A stretch of 64,000 nt of DNA from Leptolyngbya sp. NIES-2104. Lineage in GTDB: Bacteria; Cyanobacteriota; Cyanobacteriia; Leptolyngbyales; Leptolyngbyaceae. A program made the translations under genes and the position numbers. Each line of letters begins with the position of its first letter. Positions within the stretch are counted from its first letter, which is position 1. Below, one piece after another: positions 54,438-63,276 of this stretch. The stretch spans positions 124,001 through 188,000 of the forward strand of contig NZ_BBWW01000003.1 of the NCBI RefSeq assembly GCF_001485215.1, in the 5' to 3' direction. The notes below the pieces were generated by a model, which had not been told where the DNA came from, searched no databases, and was given only the letters and a program-made list of their open reading frames with translations.

Positions 54438-55616
54438 CTAATCGAGTAAAATTCGAGCTTTCACCTGCAAATTGGTGAGTGCTGCCGCTCGTTGGCTGCT
54501 TTCGGGCGTGAGTTGGACTCTCACGCGCACCACCCGCTGTTCTAAGTTCTCTCCAGGCGTTCCACTGGTGACTTGCTGACGCTGCACTTGTGGTTCAATG
54601 AGGAAAACTGTTCCTCGAAGCTCCCCACTTAGCGAGTCACTTTCGACGATCGCGTTTTGTCCCACTCGAATCTTTTCCACATCACTTTGATAGACTTCTG
54701 CGACCACTTGCATCGTGTCGGTTGCTCCGAGATCTGCAATGCCACTATCACCAACCATTTCTCCGGCTCTTGCATGAACATCGAGGATCTTGCCTACAAT
54801 GGGTGATCGAATCTCAGCCTTTTCGAGATCAGTCTCGGCACGTTGCAGCACTGCGATCGCGCTATTCACTTCCGTTTGAGCCGCTTGCACATCGGTGGGG
54901 CGAATTTCAGCAATCCGCTCTAAGTTCGCTTGCGCTTGTTGGATTTGTACTCGGAGTGTATCAGCGGTGCGATCGCGCGTGGCAAGGGTCGCATTCAATT
55001 GAGCTTGAGCCGTTTGCAGTGCTAATCGCTTTTGGTCAAACTGTGACGCAGAAATAGCTCCTGCTTGTCGTAATTGTTGAAATCGATCGTATTCAGATTG
55101 AGCGTTCTTCACCGTGGCTTGGCGCTCTGCGATCGTCGCTTGCTGCGTCGCAATCTCGCCCTGTAATTCTGCTTGTAATCGAGCAATCTCGGCACGTTGG
55201 GCTTCAATCTCGCCCCTTCTAGCACCGGCTTTCACCTGTGCTAATTTCGCTTGAGCAACTTGAACTTGTTCTTTGGCTTTCCGCACTTCATCTTGCAACT
55301 GATCGCGTGAATCCATCACGGCAATGATCTGATTTTTGCTGACCCGATCGCCTCGTTTAATCAACAGTTGAGCCACTCGATCGTTTCTCAGACTTGCTGA
55401 AGTAGACACTTTCACGACCTCCGAAGACGGCTGTAGCTCACCGAGAGCAGCCACTTGACGTGGTGGGGGCGGCGGTTGCTCAGTCTGTTCTTGACGGTTC
55501 GGCGCAAACTGAGAAACTGCGTAAAATGTGGAAGCTCCAACGATCGTGGTTGCTCCAATGAGTAGTGGAATCAACCAGCGTTTCGGCAACTTGGATAAAG
55601 ACAAACGGTTCATCAT
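54438..55616 (-). CDS. devB: DevB-type membrane fusion protein (right module)
   Basis: A 392-residue HlyD-family protein from ATG 55616. Anchor helix WLIPLLIGATTIVGASTFYA, a Pro-rich stretch (QTEQPPPPPRQVAALGELQP), first lipoyl half, long coiled coil with SQFDQKRLALQTAQAQLNAT, second lipoyl half EIRSPIVGKILDVHARAGEM and beta-barrel MQVVAEVYQSDVEKIRVGQN. It matches the left DevB in length exactly. It is the first gene of the right operon and divergent from a MarR regulator across shared operators. Confidence 0.9.
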   Translation of the reverse strand: MMNRLSLSKLPKRWLIPLLIGATTIVGASTFYAVSQFAPNRQEQTEQPPPPPRQVAALGELQPSSEVVKVSTSASLRNDRVAQLLIKRGDRVSKNQIIAVMDSRDQLQDEVRKAKEQVQVAQAKLAQVKAGARRGEIEAQRAEIARLQAELQGEIATQQATIAERQATVKNAQSEYDRFQQLRQAGAISASQFDQKRLALQTAQAQLNATLATRDRTADTLRVQIQQAQANLERIAEIRPTDVQAAQTEVNSAIAVLQRAETDLEKAEIRSPIVGKILDVHARAGEMVGDSGIADLGATDTMQVVAEVYQSDVEKIRVGQNAIVESDSLSGELRGTVFLIEPQVQRQQVTSGTPGENLEQRVVRVRVQLTPESSQRAAALTNLQVKARILLD

Positions 55617-55653
55617 GGTTGAGAAAGGTAGATTTGCATGTGGAGCATTAAAT

Positions 55654-55707
55654 CAATATATTTATATCAACATATTTATTTTAGGATGTCAACAAGTTGA
55701 TATATTG
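55654..55707. promoter_or_regulatory. MarR operators between devB and the regulator
   Basis: TCAACAAGTTGA at 55689-55700 is a perfect 12-bp palindrome; TTGATATATTG follows at 55697-55707. Inverted arms CAATATA (55654-55660) and TATATTG (55701-55707) flank a second TATATCAACATA site. They lie between the divergent devB and MarR genes, so MarR most likely controls the right DevBCA set. Confidence 0.65.
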
Positions 55708-55760
55708 AAAAAATCAGTCCACAATAAGAACAGATCCCTTTCATTGGTTTGAAGCTCACT

Positions 55761-56213
55761 GTGAACTCACGTCCGACCTACACCAAAATCCTCAATTTCT
55801 ACCGCGCTTACGTCACGATCGAAACTGCGTTCTATGCGGCGCTGTCTCAGTTCGGTCTAAGCTCTGCTCAGTGGGGTGTCCTCCGCTTTTTGCGTGAACA
55901 TCCCGGAGCGTCGGGAGCGGAGATTGCCCGCGATGCTAGAGTGACACCGCAAGCTGTCGCGACCATGCTGCAACGGTTAGAAAAAGCAGAATTAATTACA
56001 CGCCAATCAGCGGAACAAGGACGAGCATTCAATGCTTATCTCACCACTCAAGGGACTGAACTGTTACAGAAGGGCGATCAAATTGCAGAACAAATCGAAG
56101 CACAAGTGTTCGCTGACTTTAGCAACAAAGAAAAAGAGCAGTTTAATCAATACATACTACGCTGCATCAAGAATATTGAAGCTGAATTTGGAGGAAGCGC
56201 TAACAGCAAATGA
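55761..56213 (+). CDS. MarR-family transcriptional regulator
   Basis: A 150-residue protein; GTG 55761 (followed by NSRPTYTKILNFYRAYVTIE) is preferred over TTG 55749. Winged helix: LSSAQWGVLRFLREHPGASG, AEIARDARVTPQAVATMLQR (recognition helix), LEKAELITRQSAEQGRAFNA and the wing. The C-terminal helix ends FNQYILRCIKNIEAEFGGSA. It is divergent from the right devB. The adenosine-deaminase gene starts 51 bases after its stop and may share its transcript. Confidence 0.87.
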   Translation: MNSRPTYTKILNFYRAYVTIETAFYAALSQFGLSSAQWGVLRFLREHPGASGAEIARDARVTPQAVATMLQRLEKAELITRQSAEQGRAFNAYLTTQGTELLQKGDQIAEQIEAQVFADFSNKEKEQFNQYILRCIKNIEAEFGGSANSK

Positions 56214-56264
56214 ACTTCAACGATCGCGTCAATCAATCTGAGCAACCGTTCAAGGAGGTGAATC

Positions 56265-57293
56265 ATGACCGACAGTTGGAATCGCCCGATTCCCGAAGTT
56301 GTGGAAATGCCCAAAGCAGAATTACATCTGCATTTAGATGGTGCGCCGCGGTGGTCAGCAGTCCGAGCAGCACTCGATCGACACTACGGAACCATCCTTC
56401 CCGAAACTCCCATTTGGTATGAACCCCACTTCCGTTTTGCCAGCTTTGCCGAATTTGGTGCATTGTTTCGCGAATACACTCATGCCTGGTTGAGAACCCC
56501 GACAGGCTATACCGAACTGATTCGAGAAGTGCTAGACGCTTTAATCGCACAAAGCATCCGATATGCCGAAATCAACTTCAACGTGCGGTTAGTAGAAGAG
56601 TTCGGACAGTGTTTTGAAGCCGTTTTAGAAAGTCTTGCAATCGAAGCTGAACGTGCTAGAGCACAAGGCACGATTGTGCGCTGGTTTGCTGGCATCAGTC
56701 GCGATAAAGGCATCGATCAGGCAGCGTATTGGGTACAACGCATCTTACCGACTCCGCTGTTTGTTGGGTTCGACTTACATGGAATTGAACCGGGACATTC
56801 GGCGGCACTCTTTCAGCAGGTGTTTGCTCCCGCGCTGGAAGCAGGTAAAAAGCTGAAAGTTCATGCCGGGGAAATGGCAGGCGCAGACAGTATTCAATCG
56901 GCAATTCAAATCGGTGCGGTACAAATTGGACATGGATTGAGCGCGATCGCAGATCCTGAAGTGATAGCACTACTGCGCGATCTTCAGATTGTGATTGAAC
57001 TGTGCCCGACCTCAAACGAGCGCTTATGCAACATCCCCTCTTACCAATCTCACCCAATTTTTGAGCTAGACGCTGCTGAGGTATTAGTCACCATCAATTC
57101 TGACGATCCCACGTTCTTTGGCTGCAATCTCACTCAGGAAATGGTACGTTTAGTTCAGGAGCGAAATGCCACACTGACTGATCTCAAACGCTGGACTGAA
57201 AATGCTTTACACCACGCTGTGTTAGGTGAAGCAGAGCGATCGTCAATCCTTGCCGAACTTAACGAGTGGTTAACGACCAACTCTTACGCTTGA
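56265..57293 (+). CDS. Adenosine deaminase-family protein
   Basis: A 342-residue TIM-barrel amidohydrolase from ATG 56265, with a near-perfect ribosome site AAGGAGGTG. Metal ligands: HxH in KAELHLHLDGAPR, His in KVHAGEMAG, Asp in NSDDPTFFG. The HAGE and GHGLSAIADPEV motifs and the end EALTxxNxxx-like region fit the ADA/AMP deaminase-like family. It removes amino groups from adenosine or a related purine or modified base; residues that set substrate choice cannot be judged here. It probably belongs to a MarR-led unit. Confidence 0.9.
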   Translation: MTDSWNRPIPEVVEMPKAELHLHLDGAPRWSAVRAALDRHYGTILPETPIWYEPHFRFASFAEFGALFREYTHAWLRTPTGYTELIREVLDALIAQSIRYAEINFNVRLVEEFGQCFEAVLESLAIEAERARAQGTIVRWFAGISRDKGIDQAAYWVQRILPTPLFVGFDLHGIEPGHSAALFQQVFAPALEAGKKLKVHAGEMAGADSIQSAIQIGAVQIGHGLSAIADPEVIALLRDLQIVIELCPTSNERLCNIPSYQSHPIFELDAAEVLVTINSDDPTFFGCNLTQEMVRLVQERNATLTDLKRWTENALHHAVLGEAERSSILAELNEWLTTNSYA

Positions 57294-57445
57294 ACCGGAA
57301 ACACCTTGAGAGTCACTCCGTAATTCAAGATACTCTACCCAAACGTTCGGCAGATCTCCGGCTGTTCGAGTGGGCTAGATATTTAGGGAACTGAGATTGC
57401 TCGATTCTATAATGAGAGAGTTCTTTGCACACACCAGCAACTTTA

Positions 57446-57876
57446 ATGGAGATGCAGCTTAAAATTGAGGTCACTGAGAACCCAAAGCTTGATGAGACTG
57501 AATTTATGGTTCAACAGCTCATTCAATTCAACAGTCATCGGGCAGGCGACGGCAATTTTCGACAGTTAGCAGTTTTTCTACGAGATACTCAGGAGACAAT
57601 AGTGGGTGGGCTAATCGGCTCAATCTATTGGCAGTGGTTGTATATTGATGTTTTTTGGATAAGCGAGTCTCACCGAGGCGGTGGATATGGGTCTTCTCTC
57701 CTAGCGGCAGCAGAACAAGAAGCGATCGCACGCGGTTGTGAATATAGCTATTTTTGGATACGTTTAGCTTTCAGGCACCGGAATTTTATCAGAAGCTTGG
57801 TTATACTGTGTTTGGTGAGTTACCAGATTTTCCGATAGGACATCGCCGACTCTTCCTGAAGAAAGTGCTGCGGTAA
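57446..57876 (+). pseudogene. GNAT acetyltransferase with one-base frameshift
   Basis: The start is ATG 57446 (MEMQLKIEVTENPKLDETEF). The body reads GNFRQLAVFLRDTQETIVGG, LIGSIYWQWLYIDVFWISES, HRGGGYGSSLLAAAEQEAIA (acetyl-CoA loop RGGGYGS). At the TTTTT run near 57749 the frame is lost; with one more T it continues [40 protein letters not shown] to TAA 57874. The family has exactly this end. The in-frame reading ends early at 57838. A slip in a T run is typical of a sequencing error or a recent mutation. Confidence 0.8.
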
Positions 57877-57940
57877 GAACTCAGAATCTTCAATGGAGTC
57901 GGTAGTGGCGCAAAATTTCACAGGAGAAATCAGCAAAACC

Positions 57941-58537
57941 TTAACTTGCAGCGGATGGTTTTGCTTGCTTTTCTTTCGTAGCACGCCTGCCCCAAGGTTT
58001 AAGCACAGAAATTCCAACAATGACAAATAGAAATAGCACCTGAATTAGCGTTCCGAGAAGCACACCAATCGCATCAAACGAGTAGATCGGATTCTGAAAC
58101 GATCGCAGTCCTGCTGTACTCGAAATCGCCGTCGCTTCATTTGCCCAAGGAAATAAACAAAACGTTCCAAAGACAATCAGGGCAGTCGAGAGAACCCATT
58201 TTGTAATCACCCAGTAGAACTTGAAAAACCCGTAGTTTGTCTGCCAACACAAGCTCGTTGCCGTGATGACTGAGCCGATCGCAGACGGAATCACCACAAA
58301 ATCATCGAGCAGGTTAATCACGGAATTGAGCGCAAACAAAATATCAGGATTGGCGGTGTCTTTGTTTCGGAACGCGATCAGAAACATACTAAGAACTGCG
58401 CCCGTCCACAAAGTTGCAAAGCCGATGTGAAAGGATAGCACCCAGTTCTTTTGTTGCAGGCTCAGTTTGAAAGGTTTCTTGTCCTTTTGAGCGGTTCCAG
58501 ATTTTGGTGTTTTTTCACCCGTTTTGAGTGTTGTCAT
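57941..58537 (-). CDS. DUF2269-like membrane protein (copy 2)
   Basis: A 198-residue protein from ATG 58537 (MTTLKTGEKTPKSGTAQKDK) with a charged N-terminal tail and four helices: NWVLSFHIGFATLWTGAVLS, VINLLDDFVVIPSAIGSVIT, FYWVITKWVLSTALIVFGTF and GTLIQVLFLFVIVGISVLKP. It matches copy 1 at 36651 in helix order and in the motifs VIVPSAI/VVIPSAI and KPWG. Function unknown. The truncated AraC gene lies upstream on the same strand (142 bases) and was probably its activator. Confidence 0.7.
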   Translation of the reverse strand: MTTLKTGEKTPKSGTAQKDKKPFKLSLQQKNWVLSFHIGFATLWTGAVLSMFLIAFRNKDTANPDILFALNSVINLLDDFVVIPSAIGSVITATSLCWQTNYGFFKFYWVITKWVLSTALIVFGTFCLFPWANEATAISSTAGLRSFQNPIYSFDAIGVLLGTLIQVLFLFVIVGISVLKPWGRRATKEKQAKPSAAS

Positions 58538-58679
58538 AATTGTTCTGTTGAGCAAAGGATTTTCCTAAGAGAAAGCTCACCTTTTGGATTGGCTGTCTCT
58601 CAGTGGCAGTACGCTGAGTGTAGCGGTGTTGCTCTACCCGATGCTTGACGGAACTTGCTCAACTCTGTGCGGTTCTTGC

Positions 58680-59330
58680 TCAACTTGCTCTAAATTCTTT
58701 GGGAGTCACTCCGACCAATTGACGAAAAAGCCTCGTAAACGAACTGTGATTGTTGAAGCCGACGGCAAAGGCAATTTCAGAGATCGACATCTGCGTATTA
58801 AGTAATAATTGCTTGGCACGATCGATCCGGCAGCGTGTGAGGTATTGATGCGGAGCCATACCTGTTGACTGTTTGAACAACCGAGAGAAATGGTACTGGC
58901 TCAGGTTTAAGACATTCGCCAGTTCTGACAAGCTCAAGTCTTGATCGAGACGATCGAGGATGTAATCAGATACTTTCTGCAATTGAGGTTTGGACAATTG
59001 ACTATCATCGCGATCACGAGGTTGCCAGACTGCATATTGCTTGAGTAGATGAATCACTAACCCAGTCGCTAAAGATTCACCAAAGATTCGACCTGCTGGG
59101 TACTGTGCCTCGATATCTGCTTTCAGTGCGAGTCCAATTTGTTCGATTAAGCGATCGCGAATTCCGACTTGTGGAATTAATTCCACTCGTTTCAGTCGAA
59201 CAGTCTCCTGGGCAATCTGCTCAAAAAACTTGGGAGAAAAGCCAAGTAGGGAAAAGTCGCCCGCCCCATACCAGTGTGATGAGTACTGAACACCAGCTGG
59301 AATCAATAGCAGTTCACCCGGCTTGCAAGT
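58680..59330 (-). pseudogene. AraC-family regulator, N-terminally truncated
   Basis: The frame is open from just after a TGA near 59345: CTCKPGELLLIPAGVQYSSH, then WYGAGDFSLLGFSPKFFEQI, and through both C-terminal helix-turn-helix motifs: LSLSELANVLNLSQYHFSRL and ISEIAFAVGFNNHSSFTRLF, ending TPKEFRAS at 58680. The DNA-binding end is complete. About 75 N-terminal residues of a normal AraC protein of this type are missing, and no ATG precedes the preserved part; TTG 59306 would give 208 residues. The cut is near 59345. Confidence 0.65.
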
Positions 59331-59411
59331 GCAGAATTTTTGTCATATTTTCGTTTAAGTGAGAGTTAATTTCCCACGTTCGCCTTATTCCGGTTCTCGA
59401 TTCGTTGAAGT

Positions 59412-60320
59412 TTACCGATTCGTTCCAGGTTGAGGCGATGACAGCAACAAGATTCCTGTGATAATCAGCACGGCTCCCATCAGGCTCAACAGTGGAAATG
59501 GTTCTTTTAGAAGTAGAACTGCAACGATCGCAGCAAAAATCGGAGTTAATAGATTTAAGGTTGTCGTTAAAATCGGCGAAAGATGTTTTGCCGCATAGCT
59601 GTAACAGAGCGTTGGGACAACTGTAGATAATGTTCCAAGTCCTAACGCGATCCAGCCTGCATTTGTTGTGCCCAGATGAGACATCCAATCCGGTGAGGAA
59701 ACAACTGCGATCGGGGCAATCACGATCGAGCCTAATAGAAATGTTGTGAATGCCACTGCAACCGGATTCAAACTGCTGTTTTGACTAGCAGAATGCTTGA
59801 ACCAAGACACATAGCCGAGTGAGACACAAGCCGAAAGCAGTGCAAAGAACAACCCGGTTAAATAGGTTGAGCGATCGCCAGTTCCTTGCAGTTTTGGTAG
59901 AACAAACAGCACCAACCCAAAGAACGCAGTGAAGGCTCCAACACCTTCTCGAATCGCCACAGGTTTTCGCAGTACCACTTTCATCGCCAACCCGATCAGC
60001 GGCGAAAGTCCCACAATTAAAACGACATCACTCACAGGTGCAAGCTGAAAGGCTCGTACTGCGAACCAATAGTAAAACACCATCAAACTCGATAACCCTA
60101 GCCCGATTCGAGTTTGAATCAGCCTCAGAAATTGAATTCTTAGGGATTGATTGATGACCAGAATTGGAAGTGTCACCAGAACTGCAACCACTAATCGAAG
60201 TGCTAGAACTTCCAACGTTGTGAAATGGGGGAGAAGTTTGACGAATGTGCCCGTCAATCCCCAACCCAAAGCAGCGAAACACCCAGAAACGAGCGCAAAA
60301 GTACGCGAGGATGAACCCAT
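59412..60320 (-). CDS. EamA/DMT-family permease
   Basis: A 302-residue protein from ATG 60320 (MGSSSRTFALVSGCFAALGW); upstream codons to 60389 are not needed. Ten helices in two EamA repeats: ALGWGLTGTFVKLLPHFTTL, VLALRLVVAVLVTLPILVIN, FYYWFAVRAFQLAPVSDVVL; second repeat VSLGYVSWFKHSASQNSSLN, WIALGLGTLSTVVPTLCYSY, PILTTTLNLLTPIFAAIVAV. It exports or imports an unknown metabolite. It is the only complete EamA protein in the window. It is transcribed in the same direction as AzlD, 79 bases upstream. Confidence 0.87.
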   Translation of the reverse strand: MGSSSRTFALVSGCFAALGWGLTGTFVKLLPHFTTLEVLALRLVVAVLVTLPILVINQSLRIQFLRLIQTRIGLGLSSLMVFYYWFAVRAFQLAPVSDVVLIVGLSPLIGLAMKVVLRKPVAIREGVGAFTAFFGLVLFVLPKLQGTGDRSTYLTGLFFALLSACVSLGYVSWFKHSASQNSSLNPVAVAFTTFLLGSIVIAPIAVVSSPDWMSHLGTTNAGWIALGLGTLSTVVPTLCYSYAAKHLSPILTTTLNLLTPIFAAIVAVLLLKEPFPLLSLMGAVLIITGILLLSSPQPGTNR

Positions 60321-60399
60321 CTTCACACTTGAGTAAATCGGCTTCTCAGCGTAACGCAAAGTCGTACATCTTGCGACTTCTTTCAGCAATAGGTCAGGA

Positions 60400-60708
60400 T
60401 TAACGAACGAGCCATTGCCAAAGAAAAAATACCAACATCCCTGCCAGGATAGTCAGCAAGAGATTTTTCGTTCGATAACCAACGACGATCGCTGCAATCG
60501 CACCCATCAACCGAGCATTCAGCACCGTGTCGTCTACTGGCATCACCACGGTTGGAACCACGATCGCACTCAGAACGCTTGGCGGCACATAGCGCAACGC
60601 ATTCCTTAATTTTGGCGATAGTAAAATCCGCCCACTCATCCCCAATAGCGCATACCGCAAGCTGAAAGTCAGCAATGCCATTCCTACGATCAACGCTGCT
60701 TCGTTCAT
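60400..60708 (-). CDS. azlD: AzlD-type branched-chain amino acid transport subunit
   Basis: A 102-residue protein from ATG 60708, overlapping the AzlC stop as ATGA. Helices: EAALIVGMALLTFSLRYALL, VPPSVLSAIVVPTVVMPVDD, LMGAIAAIVVGYRTKNLLLT and ILAGMLVFFLWQWLVR. The pattern matches AzlD, the small partner of AzlC in branched-chain amino acid efflux. Its partner is reduced to a stump here, so it is probably not working. Confidence 0.8.
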   Translation of the reverse strand: MNEAALIVGMALLTFSLRYALLGMSGRILLSPKLRNALRYVPPSVLSAIVVPTVVMPVDDTVLNARLMGAIAAIVVGYRTKNLLLTILAGMLVFFLWQWLVR

Positions 60709-60875
60709 GCTTCACCTCGGTTGAATTTCCGCTCGATCACACATCCCGCCACGACCCCTACGATCGCTGATATCATTAGTCCTGATTGATGTGGAAATGA
60801 GTGCGTCAGCAATGAGGTGACTCCTGCAACGAAAACCGCCCCCCTCATCGCTACGGTGGTGAGATAAGGCAGAAT
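60705..60875 (-). pseudogene. azlC: AzlC C-terminal fragment
   Basis: About 55 codons remain: LTTVAMRGAVFVAGVTSLLT, HSFPHQSGLMISAIVGVVAG, CVIERKFNRGEA and TGA 60705 overlapping the AzlD start. This is the end of AzlC (last two helices). The other three quarters of the gene are missing; at about 60875 the sequence switches to the end of an HlyD-type gene. Confidence 0.65.
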
Positions 60876-61102
60876 CTTCGCAGTTTGACGTTCGCCACCA
60901 GCGACATTCCCGACTGTAATCGAATCGAACGCTCTCCCACCTGCAACGTTTGACGATCGATCTGGATCTTGGCGGGAAAGGTGTAGAGCGACTGAATCTG
61001 CGTTGGTGGAATTGCATCAGACCCAATCCATACGACTTTGCCTTGCTGCTGTCCCTGGCAGACTTGCACGGAAATGGCATGAACCAAAGTATAACTCATC
61101 AA
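60870..61102 (-). pseudogene. HlyD-family C-terminal fragment
   Basis: The frame from 61102 reads VQVCQGQQQGKVVWIGSDAI, IQSLYTFPAKIQIDRQTLQV, GERSIRLQSGMSLVANVKLR, the beta-barrel end of HlyD-type fusion proteins of toxin or peptide exporters (FPAKIQID and LQSGMSLVANVKLR are characteristic). After LRRF it runs into the AzlC stump. The frame begins right at the stop of the channel-like gene (61099), so its N-terminal 300 or more residues are gone. Confidence 0.65.
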
Positions 61103-63087
61103 GAAAATGAAACATCTGGGAACGCTTCAGCGATCGCCTGTACCCGCTTGAGTTGCAGTACAAGACGCTGCGCTTGATGAGAGTAGAGCAGCACGGGCAG
61201 CATTGTAGGTAGAGTCTTCATCGATTGAGTAGCGATCTCAATCTCGCAGCCTGTGATTCGTGCGATCGCCATAATGCTATCAAACTGTGCGTCTTTCGTC
61301 AGAACTTTAGTCACACGCACTCGCCAAGTCTTCGCTGCTATTTTCCCTTGTTCTACATTGCGTAAGCCTTCCATTGTGGCAATGACAACTAAGCGATCGC
61401 CATTTCCCAGACGCAGATCAGCCGAAGGCATCCATTGCTCTGGCTCCAGTTGGGCAGATTGATACAAAATGGGCACAATACCATACCCATAGCTCACATC
61501 TGAGAGCAGATGTCCGTGCAATGTATCAGTCTCAGTAATTTGATATTCGGCGACTAATACGGTTTGTCGATTTAGGCGAAACAGATTCAGGATGGTCTCA
61601 CCAAATGCTGCTGCTGCAAATGCTGCCGCAGACAAGCGATAAGCGCCCAGCACTCTTGCATAGGGAAGGAGTTGGCGAATACTGTTCCCAAAGCGTGGAT
61701 CAAAAATGCGAATCACTAGATTGAGTCTTGGATTCTGTTCCCGCGCCGTCAATGCAATTTCCAAATTCGCGACTTCATCATCGGTGCAAACAATCAGGCT
61801 CTTGGCAGTGCGTAAATTTGCTTTGGCTAAAATACTGGTGAGTTTGCCAGTTAACAACGGCATCGTTGGTAAAACTGTGGGTTCGATCGCGGTACTGTGA
61901 ATGCCGACTAAAGGCTGTTTCATTTCCTGAAGTAGAGTAGCAATGCGCTGCCCTACTCGCCCCAGTCCAACAATGAGAATATGGTCATCATTAGGAACGG
62001 GTGGACGACGCTTGAGCAATTGAAATTTGGCAGTAAGTAAGCGTTCTGTCAAGAGCGCATAGAGAACACCGACAAAAGCAGTACCTGCGATCGCCAGCAC
62101 TAAGCTAAAGACCCTCAATCCTAGCGGGATCGGTAGCTCTAGTCTGACTTGCCCAAATAAGTCACCATAGCCACCGAGCAGTAGAATCGCAGTGGTAAAG
62201 AACGCATCCTGAAGTGTGAGGTTCGGGTAATGCCACCAGAAAAGTAGCGTTCCGAGTAAGGTTAATGAGCCGATCGTTGCCCCTGAGACGATCGCGACTT
62301 TCTGAGTTTGGCTGCTACTTTGCCAGATCGGTTGTAATCCTTGTTTGATACTTTGATTTTTGAATAAACTTACAACAGTTGAAAAATCTATTTTCTGCTG
62401 TGATTTTTTGTGCCGTCTTTGCTGTGGGATTTCAGCCACTTCAGCGTAAGCGATCGTATCTCCTGCGCTAATGATTCGCTCTCGATCCCAATCATGAAAG
62501 GCAGATTGATTGCAGGACAGAACAATTCGAGTAGAGCTATTGAGTTCATACAGTTTACGGCGATCGCACCAAGCGTGATCTGGTACAATTTGCTGCTGCA
62601 CGATCCGCACGAGTTGATTGCTTAAGCGAAACAATCCAACCGTTTCCTGTTTGAGTGCAGCTAGAGCAAATGCTGGCGCGGGCAGTTGTGTCGCTTCAAA
62701 GGCAACAAAGTTTCCAAGTTGCTGTTCTAAAAGCTGATTCAAGTTTTGCTGGTCAGAGCGAATCACGAGGCGAACGGTAGAATTAAGCGATCGCGCCACA
62801 AAAGCCGCCTGCACATTCACCGTTTCACTACTTGTTACTAATAAAATTGCGTGGCATTGGGTAATTTTCGCTCGTTGAAGTACGTCCAGTTGCCGACAGT
62901 CTCCAATGACTAAATCATCTAACAGCGTCGGTAGTTCCGCCATTTCCCAGCTTTTGCTTGTAGCTTCTTCGATCGCAATCACCCTTACCCCAAATTCCTT
63001 GAGGTAGCGAACGCACTGCTGCCCCAAACTACCTAAACCGCAGACCAAAATAAACTCAGACGCTTCAGGCTGGATGTTCTCGGTCAT
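61099..63087 (-). CDS. RCK-pore-RCK potassium-channel-like protein
   Basis: A 662-residue protein from ATG 63087. RCK/TrkA-N domain 1: FILVCGLGSLGQQCVRYLKE (residues about 12-31), with a following TrkA-C-like part. Then two helices enclose a pore loop: VAIVSGATIGSLTLLGTLLF, FFTTAILLLGGYGDLFGQVR, FSLVLAIAGTAFVGVLYALL. The loop keeps GYGD of the K+ filter, but the usual Thr-Val before it is Leu-Gly. RCK domain 2: ILIVGLGRVGQRIATLLQEM. Similar cyanobacterial proteins are annotated as NAD-binding or K+-channel proteins, related to CASTOR/POLLUX. It probably passes K+ or another cation under nucleotide control. Confidence 0.82.
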   Translation of the reverse strand: MTENIQPEASEFILVCGLGSLGQQCVRYLKEFGVRVIAIEEATSKSWEMAELPTLLDDLVIGDCRQLDVLQRAKITQCHAILLVTSSETVNVQAAFVARSLNSTVRLVIRSDQQNLNQLLEQQLGNFVAFEATQLPAPAFALAALKQETVGLFRLSNQLVRIVQQQIVPDHAWCDRRKLYELNSSTRIVLSCNQSAFHDWDRERIISAGDTIAYAEVAEIPQQRRHKKSQQKIDFSTVVSLFKNQSIKQGLQPIWQSSSQTQKVAIVSGATIGSLTLLGTLLFWWHYPNLTLQDAFFTTAILLLGGYGDLFGQVRLELPIPLGLRVFSLVLAIAGTAFVGVLYALLTERLLTAKFQLLKRRPPVPNDDHILIVGLGRVGQRIATLLQEMKQPLVGIHSTAIEPTVLPTMPLLTGKLTSILAKANLRTAKSLIVCTDDEVANLEIALTAREQNPRLNLVIRIFDPRFGNSIRQLLPYARVLGAYRLSAAAFAAAAFGETILNLFRLNRQTVLVAEYQITETDTLHGHLLSDVSYGYGIVPILYQSAQLEPEQWMPSADLRLGNGDRLVVIATMEGLRNVEQGKIAAKTWRVRVTKVLTKDAQFDSIMAIARITGCEIEIATQSMKTLPTMLPVLLYSHQAQRLVLQLKRVQAIAEAFPDVSFS

Positions 63088-63276
63088 AGCTTTACGGCTG
63101 CGATTTGCTTGATTCTATTCTAAGAACAACGATTGGGTGATGTCAAAGAAAAATTCAGCTTTCTTAGCTTGTTTTTTGATTCAATACCGCTTCTGTTCGG
63201 GCAAGTAATGATCGCGACCACACGATTCTGATCTTGTCGGCTATCACCAGTTGGAGAAGGTTAGAATGCTGAGAAT

